Assembly (NCBI RefSeq): GCF_023053635.1
Contig: NC_086178.1
Location: 40,532,726 to 40,596,725, forward strand
Length of the DNA stretch: 64,000 nt
Reading direction: 5' to 3'
Source of the DNA: Elgaria multicarinata webbii
Lineage: Eukaryota > Chordata > Lepidosauria > Squamata > Anguidae
Shown: positions 35,701 through 45,059 of the stretch, piece after piece
Layout of the letters: every line of letters begins with the position of its first letter
Position numbering within the stretch: position 1 is the first letter of the stretch
Translations under genes and position numbers: made by a program
The notes under the pieces: generated by a model
The model's database searches: none
The model's input: the letters and a program-made list of their open reading frames with translations, nothing else
Told to the model about the DNA's origin: nothing

Positions 35701-38700
35701 TGTCACAGAGGCAAATCGTGGGTTAAATGCACAGTGCTCATGAGCTGCAGCCATTTTCTGAAAACAAACTACGATCACTGCAAACAGAGATTGCCAGCTT
35801 GATGTGCAAATCCAAACTGTTGTTTAGGGGCTAAACAACCCAGCTGTTAACCCAATCCTCCACCCTGATCTCTCCCTCCATCCTGATTGAATTTGATCCA
35901 ACAGCTACTTATTATTGAGTGTTAGCCGTTGCTGCCTTGCTATGCAATTCAGGCTGAAGGTTTTGTGATGACTTAGATTCCGGCCCCACCCCTCTATTTC
36001 TTTCTCTTTCTTAGGCACAACAAGCACTCCTAACGACTTGTGGTACAATATCATTGAATTGCCATACCATGGTGAAAGTATTAGCATGTTGATTGCTCTA
36101 CCCACGGAAAGTACGACTCCTTTGTCTGCTATCATTCCTCACATTAGCACAAAAACTATACAGAGCTGGATGACAACTATGGTACAAAAGAGAGTGCAGG
36201 TTATTTTACCCAAGTATGTATTGTTTTCCTCACTTTACTTGATTCAATTATTTTTATTTAGTTATTACATTTGTATACCACCCCATAGCCGAAGTTCTCT
36301 GGGCGGTTTATATATGATTAAAACACTTACAAACAATATACAACATTTAAAACTACAGAAACATACATTTAAAACATCTATAAACAGCTTTAAAAACAAA
36401 TCTAGGATCAGTAAAGCTCATCACATATTGCTAAATGTCTGTGGAAAGAGAAAAGTTTTAACCTGGTGCTGAAAAGATAGCAATGTTGGTGCCAGGCGGG
36501 CCTCATTGGGGAGATTGTTCCATAATTGGGGGGGGGCACCACAGAAAAGGTCCTCTCCCCTGTTGAAAAATCATGATCAATTACAAACTAATTTTAGTCT
36601 TGGACTAATGCATTTCTATTGCTCCCACCAGGTTTACAGCAGAAGCAGAAACAGATTTAAAGGAACCTCTAAAAGAGCTTGGCATTCGAGATATGTTTGA
36701 ACAGTCGAAGGCAAATTTTGCAAAAATAACAAGTAAGTTACCCTCTGATTCTCTTGTTCGTGAGTTCTTGAGAACTAGAGATTTGTCAAATATTTACTTT
36801 GGCTTTGTGCCACTCATAACTGAAAGTTGTGTTTGAACTTGACAAAATATGTCATTGTTCTATGATAGCCTTCCTCAACCTGGTATCCTCCAGATATTTG
36901 GGGTTGCAACTCCCATCATCCTTGACCATTGGCCATGCTTGGAGGGTCTGATGAGAGTTATAGTCAAAAAGATCTGGAGGCCTCCAGGTTGGGGAAATCT
37001 GTTCTGTGGTCTGCAACATTGTTCAATATTCTATACCATGTGGTTCTCATCAAGGTTTTCCCTAAGATGTCCTGCTACTGGACCTGTGGTGTGATAATCA
37101 AGTTGGTGAAAAGTCTGAGAAGTCCCTTATAGGCAGAACTAACTAAAAGGCACAATCTGACTTTGGTATTCAGTGAAGGGCTTAGATTATCTAATGCAAC
37201 CAACTCGTTAGAATGCTTGTTTTTTAGATATTCAGAGATTTCTTTAATTTCGAATGTATGGATGTAAGTAAAGATGGTCATGTTACAGCAAAATATATTA
37301 ATTAAGGCAACATTGAATTGCAGTTACCCATTAAAAAAACCTTTGTGTGATGAAAAGCTGTTACTGTAAAATAGTGAAAAAGAAATCTCATATTGCAAAA
37401 TAATTCATCCTTTGCTCACAGTGATCTAAAGAACTCTTGGTCTATTGTAGCAATAGTTTTGAAAAGAACTGGCAGTGTATGCCACTAGTTCTGCAATTGT
37501 TAATAAATTGGGTAGAAGATCCAGAAACCATGTAGTTTGTGTTCTCAATCCTGTTGCCATTGTAATAACTTCAGAGAAGACCAGATGTGTCCTAACTATT
37601 GCTTCTTTAAAAAAAAAAGTACTATTTCCTGGCTGTTTTTATAAGAGGCCATTGTACTTGGACCAAAAGATTGGAAGGTAGCCCATGCAATGCCAGTTCT
37701 TTATTTATTAAATTTATGTACCGCCCCATAGCTGAAGCTCTTAACAGAAGGATTAGAAGGATGGAGCATTAAACTCAAAGTTGTTTTTATACTGTTTGTT
37801 TTTGATGGTTTTAAATTTTGTATACTTTTTAAAGTTCACTGTTTTTAACTTTTGTAAACCGCCCAGAGAGCTTCAGCTATGGGTTGGTATATAAATGTAA
37901 TAAATCAAATCAAATCATTAAACATTACTGTACTTGTGCAACAGGACTTCATCTCCTTCTCCTCCCTCTTTGCTTCCTAAAATTTGTTCTGCTGGATCCT
38001 CCAACTCTCCGGAGCAGATTTTGAGGTCGTGCAGGGAGGAGCATGGGCAATGACTCCCCTCCTGGAGCAATTCCATTCAAACCGCTGGTTTTAACCTTTA
38101 AAGCCCATTACAATTTGTAACTGGGATAGCTGAAGGACACATGTCTCTATATGTGCCTACCAAGTTGTTCAGCAGAGGGCCTTCTCAGTGTGGCACCTCC
38201 CAATTGTGGAATGCTTTCCTTAGAGAGGTTTGCCTGGTGTCTACTTTGTTGTCATTACAGGCAATTCTTTTAAAATATTTTTCTGCATGCCATTTAGGTA
38301 TAATTTTAGTTCTGTTGATTGTTTTTATTTTGTTTTGCAAATATTGCTGCCTTCTAGTTCTGTGGGAAGGTTTTTTTTTATTGAAGGATGATATAAAATA
38401 TCTGCAATCTTACAGGATCAGTATCCTTTGCATTTGGGATATTTTAAATATATCTTAATTGCAAAGAAGGCATTTATAAAAACAGTATTTGCTCCAGTTT
38501 TCCCCTATTAAAATAATTTTCTTCAAGGAATGTAAGATGACTGTGTATATATGATTGATTTTATTCTAACAGGAACGGAAAGCATTCATGTATCCCAGAT
38601 CTTGCAAAAAGCAAAAATTGAAGTGAGTGAAGATGGAACCAAAGCTTCTGCAGCAACAAGTAAGCATTTGACTATTTCATCCAAACCACCACTAATACCT

Positions 38701-40351
38701 AACATTTCTACATGTATTTTATTTAACATAATTTCATCAGTGTTAAAGTATAGCTGAAATGGAATTGCAATGCCAGAATCATTAAAAAAATGAACTCCTG
38801 TATTTCCCCCCCAAAAGCCTAATGGATATACCATTCCACCAGAAAACAAAAATAAGGCTTAAAGCAGTGGTGCTTGGACTGCAGCATTTCCCAACCCTTA
38901 GTCATTTGCCCAAACCAAAATATTGTTTAAGAATAATATGCTTAGTCTTGCTAATTGATTCTTTGTGCTGCTTTATCCATCCCTCACAAAATGCTGGTTT
39001 TGGTTTAGAGCCATAGAGTGATTAATTATTCTGTTTTTGTTTGTTCAAGCTGCAATTTTAATAGCCAGATCATCACCTCCTTGGTTTGTAGTAGACAGAC
39101 CATTTGTATTCTTCATACGACACAACCCTACAGGTAAGCAGTTCTTAGCATTATTTTGCCTTCATTCTTTTTATACTGATTAAATACAAACAGCATTCTC
39201 CAGGAGACAGAGGCCTGAAGCTGAAAATAAACATTTCAGATCTTGCAAAATGAGGATCTGAAACTCCTCTCGATATTGTGCATAAGAGGTTTCTTCTTCT
39301 GCAATCTGCAGCTGTGTGGGATTTCAACACTCAAGGGTTGTTGCCAGGATCTAATAGGCCCTCTGTTTCACCAGCATATTTATTAGCTCATCTACATATA
39401 TGATGCATGCTGGAGGTAAAAGTGCCAACGCTGTGGAAGGAGAAGACTTCTGGCATCAGTTCTCAGACATGGGCAGCTTAGGACATCAAAGGCACATTAT
39501 GTGATTCTGAAGAGGAGCACTGGCGGGTTGTCAAAACACACATCTCTTCTCTTTGCTCTGCTTCTCAGCTCTGTTTTTCTTCTAATTGATATTCTAGGCT
39601 CAGCATAAGTGAGCTGCTTTGGGAAAACACCTTTTTTCAGAAAATGACTGAGAAAGGGACTGAAGTATTAGGACATCATAACTAAATCTACAGGCAATAT
39701 TTCAATTGTCTCATCCCTCCCCTCCCCCAGCCCCCATGGCCACATACACACTCCATCAAAGATGGGAGAAAAACATCATAAGCTTGAAAAGTATGAATAT
39801 TTTAATTAAAGATGCCATAGTCATAAATGGATTTATACAGAAATGGATAGACTGATCTCAATTGAATTTTCTAGGAAATGGCGGTTTAGTAAAAGGGCAA
39901 ATGCCTTTTACTTAACATCGAGGCTGTTCCGGGCCTCCTGAGCAGCAAGGGCACAGTGCATAGGATTGCACTCGTATTTGTTTAATAAGCAAAAGCTACC
40001 AGTTTCTTTTTTAAAAGATAGTGTTATGTTTGGTAATATTCCCTATTACAGCAATGCACCAGATCCAAAACAGCCACAGAAGTGAGCCTTTATCTCTGAG
40101 GATCACAGCTTCTACCTATTAGTCATTGACTGATCAATTGATGAAAACATGCTCTTTAATTGAAAGTTTTCTTGCCTATATTATTTATTTATTTATTTAT
40201 TGCATTTATATTCCACCCCACAGCCGAAGCTCTCTGGGCGGTTCACAAATTGTGTTTGTTTTGGTACAAAACAGGGTATTTGTGAATAAATACAATATTA
40301 TTTTCTTGTTCAGGTGCAGTTTTGTTTATGGGACAAGTCAACAGACCTTGA
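29496..40351 (+). CDS. SERPINE2: Protease nexin-1 / glia-derived nexin (serpin E2), eight coding exons, complete
   Basis: The coding exons are 29496-29751, 31881-32108, 33584-33781, 36015-36213, 36632-36732, 38573-38659, 39050-39133 and 40314-40351. They join in frame with GT-AG introns to give 396 residues (human is about 398, from memory). Residues 1-19 are a hydrophobic signal peptide. Residues 89-104 form the lysine-rich helix D heparin site (LKKINKAIVSKKNK). Asn158 lies in a conserved N-glycosylation sequon (NET). The hinge EDGTKASAAT starts at Glu347 (P17) and has small residues at P12-P9, the pattern of an inhibitory serpin. The reactive bond is Arg363-Ser364 (IARSSPPW), so trypsin-like proteases such as thrombin, urokinase and tPA are the expected targets. 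These family properties are established; activity in this species is inferred. The protein is secreted and binds pericellular glycosaminoglycans. The gene is driven by the CpG-island promoter 15 kb upstream. No lesion was seen. Confidence 0.97.
29752..31344 (+). other. SERPINE2 intron 2, first part
   Basis: No named repeat or gene seen. Confidence 0.45.
31345..31705 (+). repeat. Dispersed GATGAAGTGGACC-type repeat split by a SINE
   Basis: The left piece (31345-31390) has TATCTTATGAAGTGGACCCT and ends at CATGAAAGTTTA. The right piece resumes near 31617 with TATGTCATAATAAATATGTT and AACTAACACAGTTACTC. A minus-strand SINE lies between them. Confidence 0.7.
31391..31615 (-). mobile_element. MIR/CORE-like tRNA-derived SINE inserted in an older repeat
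   Basis: On the minus strand it shows the tRNA-like head (AGTGTAGTGTAGTGACTAAA), the core GGTTGGGCTGAGAGTCTGTG read on the plus strand, and an L2-like tail at the left (ATTTATTTATTGCATTTATA). Confidence 0.8.
31707..31795 (+). repeat. AACATAAGAAGAGCC repeat, 5' part
   Basis: AAGAACATAAGAAGAGCCAT, then GATGAAAGGCCACTGTGGCC. Same family as 13003 and 60393. It ends about 85 bases before SERPINE2 coding exon 2. Confidence 0.65.
31881..32108 (+). CDS. SERPINE2: SERPINE2 coding exon 2: heparin-binding helix D
   Basis: Acceptor CAATTAG, donor GTATGT, phase 1 at both ends. It encodes the basic stretch VGKVLKKINKAIVSKKNKD and the strand-rich segment down to VKNETK, which carries the N-glycosylation sequon. 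The lysine cluster is almost identical to the mapped human heparin site, so cofactor binding should be preserved. Confidence 0.95.
32109..33195 (+). other. SERPINE2 intron 3, nothing recognised
   Basis: AT-rich without named repeats. Confidence 0.45.
33196..33360. mobile_element. Foldback element with CCGTATTTCTTCGATT ends and TA flanks
   Basis: CCGTATTTCTTCGATTGTAA pairs with AGAATCGAAGAAATAGGG; inside, TAAGACGC motifs repeat. TA stands on both sides (33194-33195 and 33361-33362), compatible with a Tc1/mariner-type insertion. Length 165 bp. Confidence 0.75.
33584..33781 (+). CDS. SERPINE2: SERPINE2 coding exon 3: strand 3A / shutter region
   Basis: Acceptor TTCTCAG, donor GTATGT, phase 1 at both ends. 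It encodes LVLVNAVYFKGLWKSRF and the FQPENTKKRTF segment, the most conserved block of the serpin fold, and ends with QLSVFRCG. The block is nearly identical to the mammalian protein. Confidence 0.96.
33782..34769 (+). other. SERPINE2 intron 4, first part
   Basis: A G run lies near 34,312-34,323; otherwise nothing recognised. Confidence 0.45.
34770..34850. mobile_element. Short CAGGGG-family MITE
   Basis: GAGATGGGCACCTTTTGGCC to GTTGCCCACCTCTG, with CTCTAGTG and CTCTAGCA flanks (6 of 8 identical). The centre is deleted. Confidence 0.65.
35470..35571 (+). repeat. GATGAAGTTTGGTCTAGTCC-type dispersed repeat
   Basis: TCTGATGAAGTTTGGTCTAG and TCCATGAAAGCATATAATAT, then a degraded CCAAGACTG end. 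Diverged relative to 17886. Confidence 0.55.
35620..35860. mobile_element. Possible foldback repeat remnant
   Basis: AATCGTGGGTTAAATGCACA and CAAACTGTTGTTTAGGGG-type blocks resemble the AACCCACGG foldback group. Boundaries are unclear. Confidence 0.35.
36015..36213 (+). CDS. SERPINE2: SERPINE2 coding exon 4: central beta-sheet segment
   Basis: Acceptor TTTCTTAG, donor GTATGT, entering in phase 1 and leaving in phase 2. It encodes NDLWYNIIELPYHGESISML, the ALPTESTTPLSAIIPHIST segment and VQVILPK. An antisense L2 fragment begins only 35 bases downstream of the donor. Confidence 0.96.
36249..36566 (-). mobile_element. L2-type LINE 3' part, antisense in SERPINE2 intron 5
   Basis: The 3' end at the left reads TTATTACATTTGTATACCAC, then CCCCATAGCCGAAGTTCTCT on the plus strand. 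It begins 35 bases past the coding exon 4 donor and ends about 65 bases before the next acceptor, so it fills most of this 418-base intron. Confidence 0.8.
36632..36732 (+). CDS. SERPINE2: SERPINE2 coding exon 5
   Basis: Acceptor CCACCAG, donor GTAAGT, entering in phase 2 and leaving in phase 1. It encodes FTAEAETDLKEPLKELGIRD and MFEQSKANFAKIT, the helix I / strand 5A region typical of serpins (LKEPL, LGI.DMF). Confidence 0.94.
36866..37001. mobile_element. CAGGGG-family foldback MITE
   Basis: TAGCCTTCCTCAACCTGGTA pairs with CCAGGTTGGGGAAATCTG. Flanks TTCTATGA and TTCTGTGG agree at 6 of 8. Confidence 0.7.
37002..37699 (+). other. SERPINE2 intron 6, nothing recognised
   Basis: No gene or named repeat. 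Confidence 0.4.
37700..37916. mobile_element. Two L2 3' ends facing in opposite directions
   Basis: 37700-37740 is a minus-strand tip (TTTATTTATTAAATTTATGT, then CCGCCCCATAGCTGAAGCTC). 37781-37916 is a plus-strand tail (AACCGCCCAGAGAGCTTCAG, then a TAAATC-type end). The tails point away from each other. Confidence 0.7.
38085..38400 (+). mobile_element. Old L2-type LINE fragment
   Basis: GCAGAGGGCCTTCTCAGTGT then GGCACCTCCCAATTGTGGAA correspond to the RAFSV..P.LWN motif. GAGAGGTTTGCCTGG and a T-rich 3' region follow. Highly diverged. Confidence 0.6.
38573..38659 (+). CDS. SERPINE2: SERPINE2 coding exon 6: serpin hinge
   Basis: Acceptor TTCTAACAG, donor GTAAGC, phase 1 at both ends. It encodes HVSQILQKAKIEVSEDGTKA followed by SAAT, the P17-P8 hinge that inserts into sheet A during inhibition. 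Against my recollection of the human protein, the junction with the previous exon reads ITRTES rather than ITTGSEN, one residue shorter. Confidence 0.93.
39050..39133 (+). CDS. SERPINE2: SERPINE2 coding exon 7: reactive centre
   Basis: Acceptor GTTCAAG, donor GTAAGC, phase 1 at both ends. It encodes TAILIARSSPPWFVVDRPFV and FFIRHNPT. The scissile bond is Arg363-Ser364 (P1-P1'), the same as in mammalian protease nexin-1. Confidence 0.95.
39134..40180 (+). other. SERPINE2 last intron
   Basis: Nothing recognised apart from a short TAGGATTGCAC-type motif near 39,960. Confidence 0.45.
40181..40248 (-). mobile_element. L2-type LINE 3' tip
   Basis: TTATTTATTTATTTATTGCA, then CACAGCCGAAGCTCTCTGGG, read on the plus strand. 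It lies 65 bases before the last SERPINE2 acceptor. Confidence 0.75.
40314..40351 (+). CDS. SERPINE2: SERPINE2 last coding exon and stop
   Basis: The acceptor is TTGTTCAG. It encodes GAVLFMGQVNRP and then TGA at 40349-40351. The human C terminus is GAVLFMGQINKP, so the end is exactly placed. An antisense L2 tail ends 65 bases before the acceptor. Confidence 0.95.
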
Positions 40352-40945
40352 ACGTGGGAAGATATTTTCCTTCTGAAGCAAATTTAAAGATTGATGCCCT
40401 TGTTCTGTTAAATATTTTTGTACACTATTCTTTGGCTATGAACTAGCTTTTGAGTGTGATTGGTCAACTAGGTTTTGGAAAGGAATCTTAAGTAGCTGAG
40501 GTTCTTTGTGGAAAAATAAAATGCCTTTTCAAAGCAATTTAAAGATTCTTAAAACTACTGATTAGTTCCCTGTGCTAACAACTTTTGAAATTTTGTTTGG
40601 TCTAAATATTTTGTATTGTGATTTGAGAAGTCTTTTAACCAGAGTTGGAACTAAAGGGACAACTTAAATTTTTGTTTAGTTTGATTTGTACATGCCCTTC
40701 TGCTACTAATGTTGTCAATTGAGTGGTTTGATGAGGCATTGCCATTAGAAATTTAAAGCTTTAGCAATTTTTTATTTCATTTTGTGCATGTATTGCTGAG
40801 ACTTAAACAACTAATGTCCCGGTTAACGCCTTTGCATTGGTGTAATGTAAACTTGTCATTGCTAGTATACACTTTCTATGGATTTAAATTTTATATTTTT
40901 TTGTACAAAGGAAAAAAAATAATAAAAAGCATTATGAACAGTCAA
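40352..40945 (+). promoter_or_regulatory. SERPINE2: SERPINE2 3' UTR with two candidate poly(A) signals
   Basis: This AT-rich stretch after the stop holds AATAAA at 40515-40520 and again at 40921-40926. The second is followed by a GT-rich stretch (about 40,953-40,971). A shorter and a longer 3' end are both plausible; the choice is inference. Confidence 0.65.
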
Positions 40946-42191
40946 ACTGCACAGTGTCAAAGTGATGTTGGAGGGATATAATTAATTGTACTACAGGGAA
41001 CTGATTGTAAATTCAGCTGCCAAATGAAAGGTAACACAAGTTTGCTTTCCCCAACATGATGGAATTTTGCTGTGCTGTTGTATGTAGCAACTACTCCTGC
41101 AAATATACTCCTGCACTTCAGATTACCTCTGTTTAATCAATATTCTGAGATGTTCCAGACTGTACTATGTATGCAGGTAACTTAAAATATAATCACTGCA
41201 GGCTCATGTCATGTCAACTGTCCCTGAAAGATATTTGTATGTCAAACAAAAATCAAAATCCGTAGCTTTATACATAAAGGGCACTATCCATGGCCATTGT
41301 AGCACCATAATTAACTGTGGGGGAAATTAACACGACATTGCACCTTTCTTGGGTAATGCAGGTTTTAGCAAATAAACAAATGATGTCTGCAGTCCCTTGG
41401 TTCTGTCTATTTTGGGTGTCTTTGATGGGAAGGAAGTATTCTTTCTATCTGCTAAATGAATCTTGCCTGTCCTAGCTGAGACCAAACACTTTCTCTGTAC
41501 CCCTCCAGGAATGTTCCTCTTGAATATTAATCTTGATACAATTACATGTGGAAATTGCTTCTGGCATCAACTATCTGGTCATGAGGCATGTTGTCTCCTG
41601 TGGTAGAGATGCATGCTTCAGAGGTCTGGTGCTTTTTTAATGTTGTATGTAAAGGGAAAGAGAAAACTTACATGTTTCTTCATAGTAGATAATAGCATTG
41701 AATGCTCACTCGCTTCTGCTTTAAAAATAACTCATTCCCTATTTTAATGCAAGACAGTACTTTCTAAAGCTATTGGTACAGATCACCATCTTCATACTTG
41801 TTTCAGATTGTTCCAGCTACCACTTACAATGATCTCTTATTAATTTATATTTCTCAGGGCTGTGTCCTACTTTTCCCAATATGCATTCAAGACACATTAG
41901 GCCAGAAGGTTTGAAACTAATTAGCAAATTGTCCCATGGAGGTTTAGAAACTTCTTTGTTAAGTTATACACATGTTCCAGCTGCTTCCAAGCATTCGCAT
42001 GTTAGGAATAGTAACTTGGGGAGCTGAAGAAAAGGCGACTCACTCTTTGGAGTATAATAAAGTGTTTGCAGAATGGGAAAAAATCTGGTAACTAAACAGC
42101 TGATACCACTACTGGTTACTGTTGTATGCTATATCACAAGCTTTCATCATTCTAAAAAGATATGGGATTGTCTTTTTGATGTTCTTTAAAG
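40946..42191. other. Spacer after SERPINE2, nothing recognised
   Basis: No gene on either strand and no named repeat. Confidence 0.45.
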
Positions 42192-42328
42192 CAGGGATGG
42201 ATAATGTCTGCCCCTCCAGAAGTTACTGGACTGTAACTTAGATATTCTCTATCCCTCACCATTAGCTATGCTGGCTAGGGCTGATGCAAATTGCAGTCCA
42301 ACAACATCTGAAGACCATGTATTTCCCA
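42192..42328. mobile_element. CAGGGG-family foldback MITE
   Basis: CAGGGATGGATAATGTCTGC pairs with the ATTTCCCATCCCC end; CCATTAGCTATGCTGGCTAG lies between. Confidence 0.7.
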
Positions 42329-42399
42329 TCCCCACTAAAGCCTAAAATTTGGCCCTAGGTTTATTGTTACCTGTTTGAATTAGATTATGATTCATCCCA

Positions 42400-42650
42400 G
42401 TTTTATCTCCTTTAATATGTGTTATAGATTAGAAGCATCTACTTAAACTAACCACAGTTTCCAATGACATTGGAATTTAAGGAACTGTGGTTTCTTTAAA
42501 CTATGGCTAATGAGAACAAGCCAAAATCTGGAAACAGTGTTTGATCCTTGGTTGTTTTCACTAACCATACTTTAAACAAATCACAGTTAAGATATCACAG
42601 AACTGTGGTTTGTTTAAAATCAGAACTGAAAGCTTTCAATCTCCTTGTAG
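42400..42650. mobile_element. Foldback repeat remnant (ACTGTGGTTTCTTTAAAC type)
   Basis: AACTAACCACAGTTTCC and GAACTGTGGTTTGTTTAAA blocks recur in both orientations. Boundaries are unclear. Confidence 0.4.
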
Positions 42651-42663
42651 TGTGTAAGTCTGA

Positions 42664-43225
42664 GGTCTAATCTACACCAAGCAGGATATTGTACTACGAA
42701 AGTTGTATATAAAAGGCAGGAGCCATACCAAGCAGGATGTTGCACTATGAAAGCAGTATATGGTGTGTGTCGATGGGCCCCAACAGTTGTCAGTGCACTT
42801 CAATACTGCTATAACGCAGTAGTTTGGCTCCTGCCTTTTATATACTGCTTTCATACCACTCTCATAGTGCAATATCCTGCTTGGTGTTGATTAGGGTGGC
42901 CATATGAAAAGGAGGACAGGGCTCCTGTATCTTTAACAGTTGCATAGAAAAGGGAATTTCAGCAGGTGTCATTTGTATATATGGGGAACCTGGTGAAACT
43001 CCCTCTTCATCACAACAGTTAAAGGTGCAGGAGCTATACTAGAGTGACCAGATTTAAAAGAGGGCAGGGCACCTGCAGCTGTAACTGTTGTGATGAAGAG
43101 GGGATTTCACCAGGTTCCCCATATATACAAATGACACCTGCTGAAATTCCCTTTTCCATACAACTGTTAAAGATACAGGAGCCCTGTCCTCCTTTTCATA
43201 TGGTCACCCTAGTGTTGATTAAGCC
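42664..43225. mobile_element. Foldback MITE with GGTCTAATCTACACC ends, interrupted by a hAT MITE
   Basis: The left end GGTCTAATCTACACCAAGCA pairs with TGCTTGGTGTTGATTAAGCC once the inserted element is discounted. TGA flanks both sides (42661-42663 and 43226-43228). The stem contains TATATAAAAGGCAGGAGCC and its complement. The hAT element is at 42892-43211. Confidence 0.75.
42892..43211. mobile_element. hAT-type inverted-dimer MITE, duplication GTGTTGAT
   Basis: TAGGGTGGCC to GGTCACCCTA, with GTGTTGAT at 42884-42891 and 43212-43219. Same family and same dimeric structure as 20173-20479, inserted in the right arm of another foldback. Confidence 0.88.
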
Positions 43226-43228
43226 TGA

Positions 43229-44408
43229 GACTCACTGTGAGCTCATATAGTAGGAAACCATGTTTTATATTGGGGTTTATTTAAAGTCTTATCCTATCCC
43301 ATCCTATGAATGGGACTCATCCTTATCCTGAGGATGATAGGGCAGGACTTCATAAAACAGCTGCTTTAATCCTCAGCTTCCAAATACTAGCCCAAGTGGA
43401 ACAGTTTTAACTGTCTTTGGAAAATGACCATTCCCTTGAGAATTGCAGATGAAAACTACAACAGTTGAAAGCAAGAGAAGTCTCCAAACACACAATAAGC
43501 ATGTGCATAGACATAGCAAAGAGCAAAGATGTATTTCAATTCACCTGGTTTTTAAATTGGAATTGCAAAAGGGAACACACACATCCCAATTAGGTTACTA
43601 AAATTTCTAGATGTGTTTCTTTAGTTTAACCTCACAACAGTCATAGGAGCTAAGCTATTGATTCCAATTTGCAGATTGAAATTGGCTGAAAGTGATTTTG
43701 TCAACAGTTGCTCAGTGAATTTAGACATGAGCGTATTAGAGCCTAGTAGGGGATCTGCTTGAGGACTGATGCAGCTTGCTGTAGCTTGTGAGCATCAGGC
43801 CCATTCAATTATAGTCTGATGTTCTGAAATCATCCATAGTGGAGTTGTCAGCACGAACTGGAGACTATGCAGGCTGGCTTTGATGTGCACAATATTTAAA
43901 CCTACAAAATGAATAATGCTCTTTTAAAAAATACATTTCTTCAATGAGGCATAAGCTGATATCAGAATGATTTGAATTATTAACTTGCATTCTGAGACTG
44001 AATTCCAGTTTAAAAATGGTTACAGCACCATCTTGTGACAGATCACTGATACAACATGGAATAAAACCTTGTTTCTATTTAGATTCTTTTTGTCTTGTCT
44101 GTCACATAATTTACTATGCTTCATTATAAGTGATTTTAGGAAGCAAGAATTGGAGAAATGGCTAAAAAGATAAACTTTAAAAAGAAAAATTGAGTTGCTA
44201 TAACAGGGTTGGAAACCAAAAATTTCAAATCAAAAACCAAATGAATTTTTTAAAACCCTGTGGTTCCTGCTTCTATTTTGAGCCAAAACCCAAAAATATT
44301 TAATGTTATATAACTACATTTGATTCCACAGATGCAAACTACATTTGTCAGGATGGGAAGCTGTGAAAGAAAGCATTTGTACTGTGTTGGTGTTCTGAAA
44401 GTTCTTAG
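43229..44408. other. SERPINE2-WDFY1 spacer, nothing recognised
   Basis: No gene found on either strand, including no MRPL44-like reading frame. Confidence 0.45.
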
Positions 44409-44411
44409 CAA

Positions 44412-44549
44412 GGCCCTTTCTACACCTAAGGGTTATCCCAGGAAAATGGAGGGAAAATGGACTGCTCTCAGGATCCCCTGTGTGTCATTTGGATGCACAG
44501 GGATGATCCAGGGACGACCCTGGGGGTAAAGGCAGGTGTAGAAACGTCC
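44412..44549. mobile_element. Foldback MITE with GGCCCTTTCTACACC ends
   Basis: GGCCCTTTCTACACCTAAGG pairs with GGCAGGTGTAGAAACGTCC. CAA stands at 44409-44411 and 44550-44552 (3-bp duplication). Internal sequence matches 9238-9366 in inverted orientation. Confidence 0.8.
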
Positions 44550-44661
44550 CAAGTCTCAGGCATCACCAGATCCTCCCTTCATATCTATGATCATGCAGGA
44601 CAGAAAGTGTGTTAGCTTTTTAAAGACAAAAAAAACCAAACTGAAAACATACCTGATATTC

Positions 44662-44796
44662 TAGCCTTCCCAATATTATGCCCTCAAGAAGTTTTGGGCT
44701 TCAGCTCCCATCAACCCTATTCAGCATAGTTAATGGCCAGAAATTCTGAGAGTTGTAGCCAAAATCATCTGGAGGGCATCAGGTTGGGGAAGACTA
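44662..44796. mobile_element. CAGGGG-family foldback MITE
   Basis: TAGCCTTCCCAATATTATGC pairs with CATCAGGTTGGGGAAGACTA. No matching flanks remain. Confidence 0.7.
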
Positions 44797-45059
44797 TGCT
44801 AGCTGTTATCTGAAAGCCCATTTTTAATAGTTTGCACAAACAGGCTGTAAAACATGTCCCTGACAGTAATTTAGTATTTGCTAAAATTATTGTTAGTCAT
44901 ACAAGAACATAGATATGACTGCTAATCCATTGTGTCTGACTCCCTATCTTTTTAATGCAAGACTTTACTGGCGTGTTGGGCCATTTTTTTAAACCTCCTT
45001 GAGTTTATGGGATATGTCAGAACTTACATGTGAAGTTCTGCTTTTAGGTAGGTAAAAAC

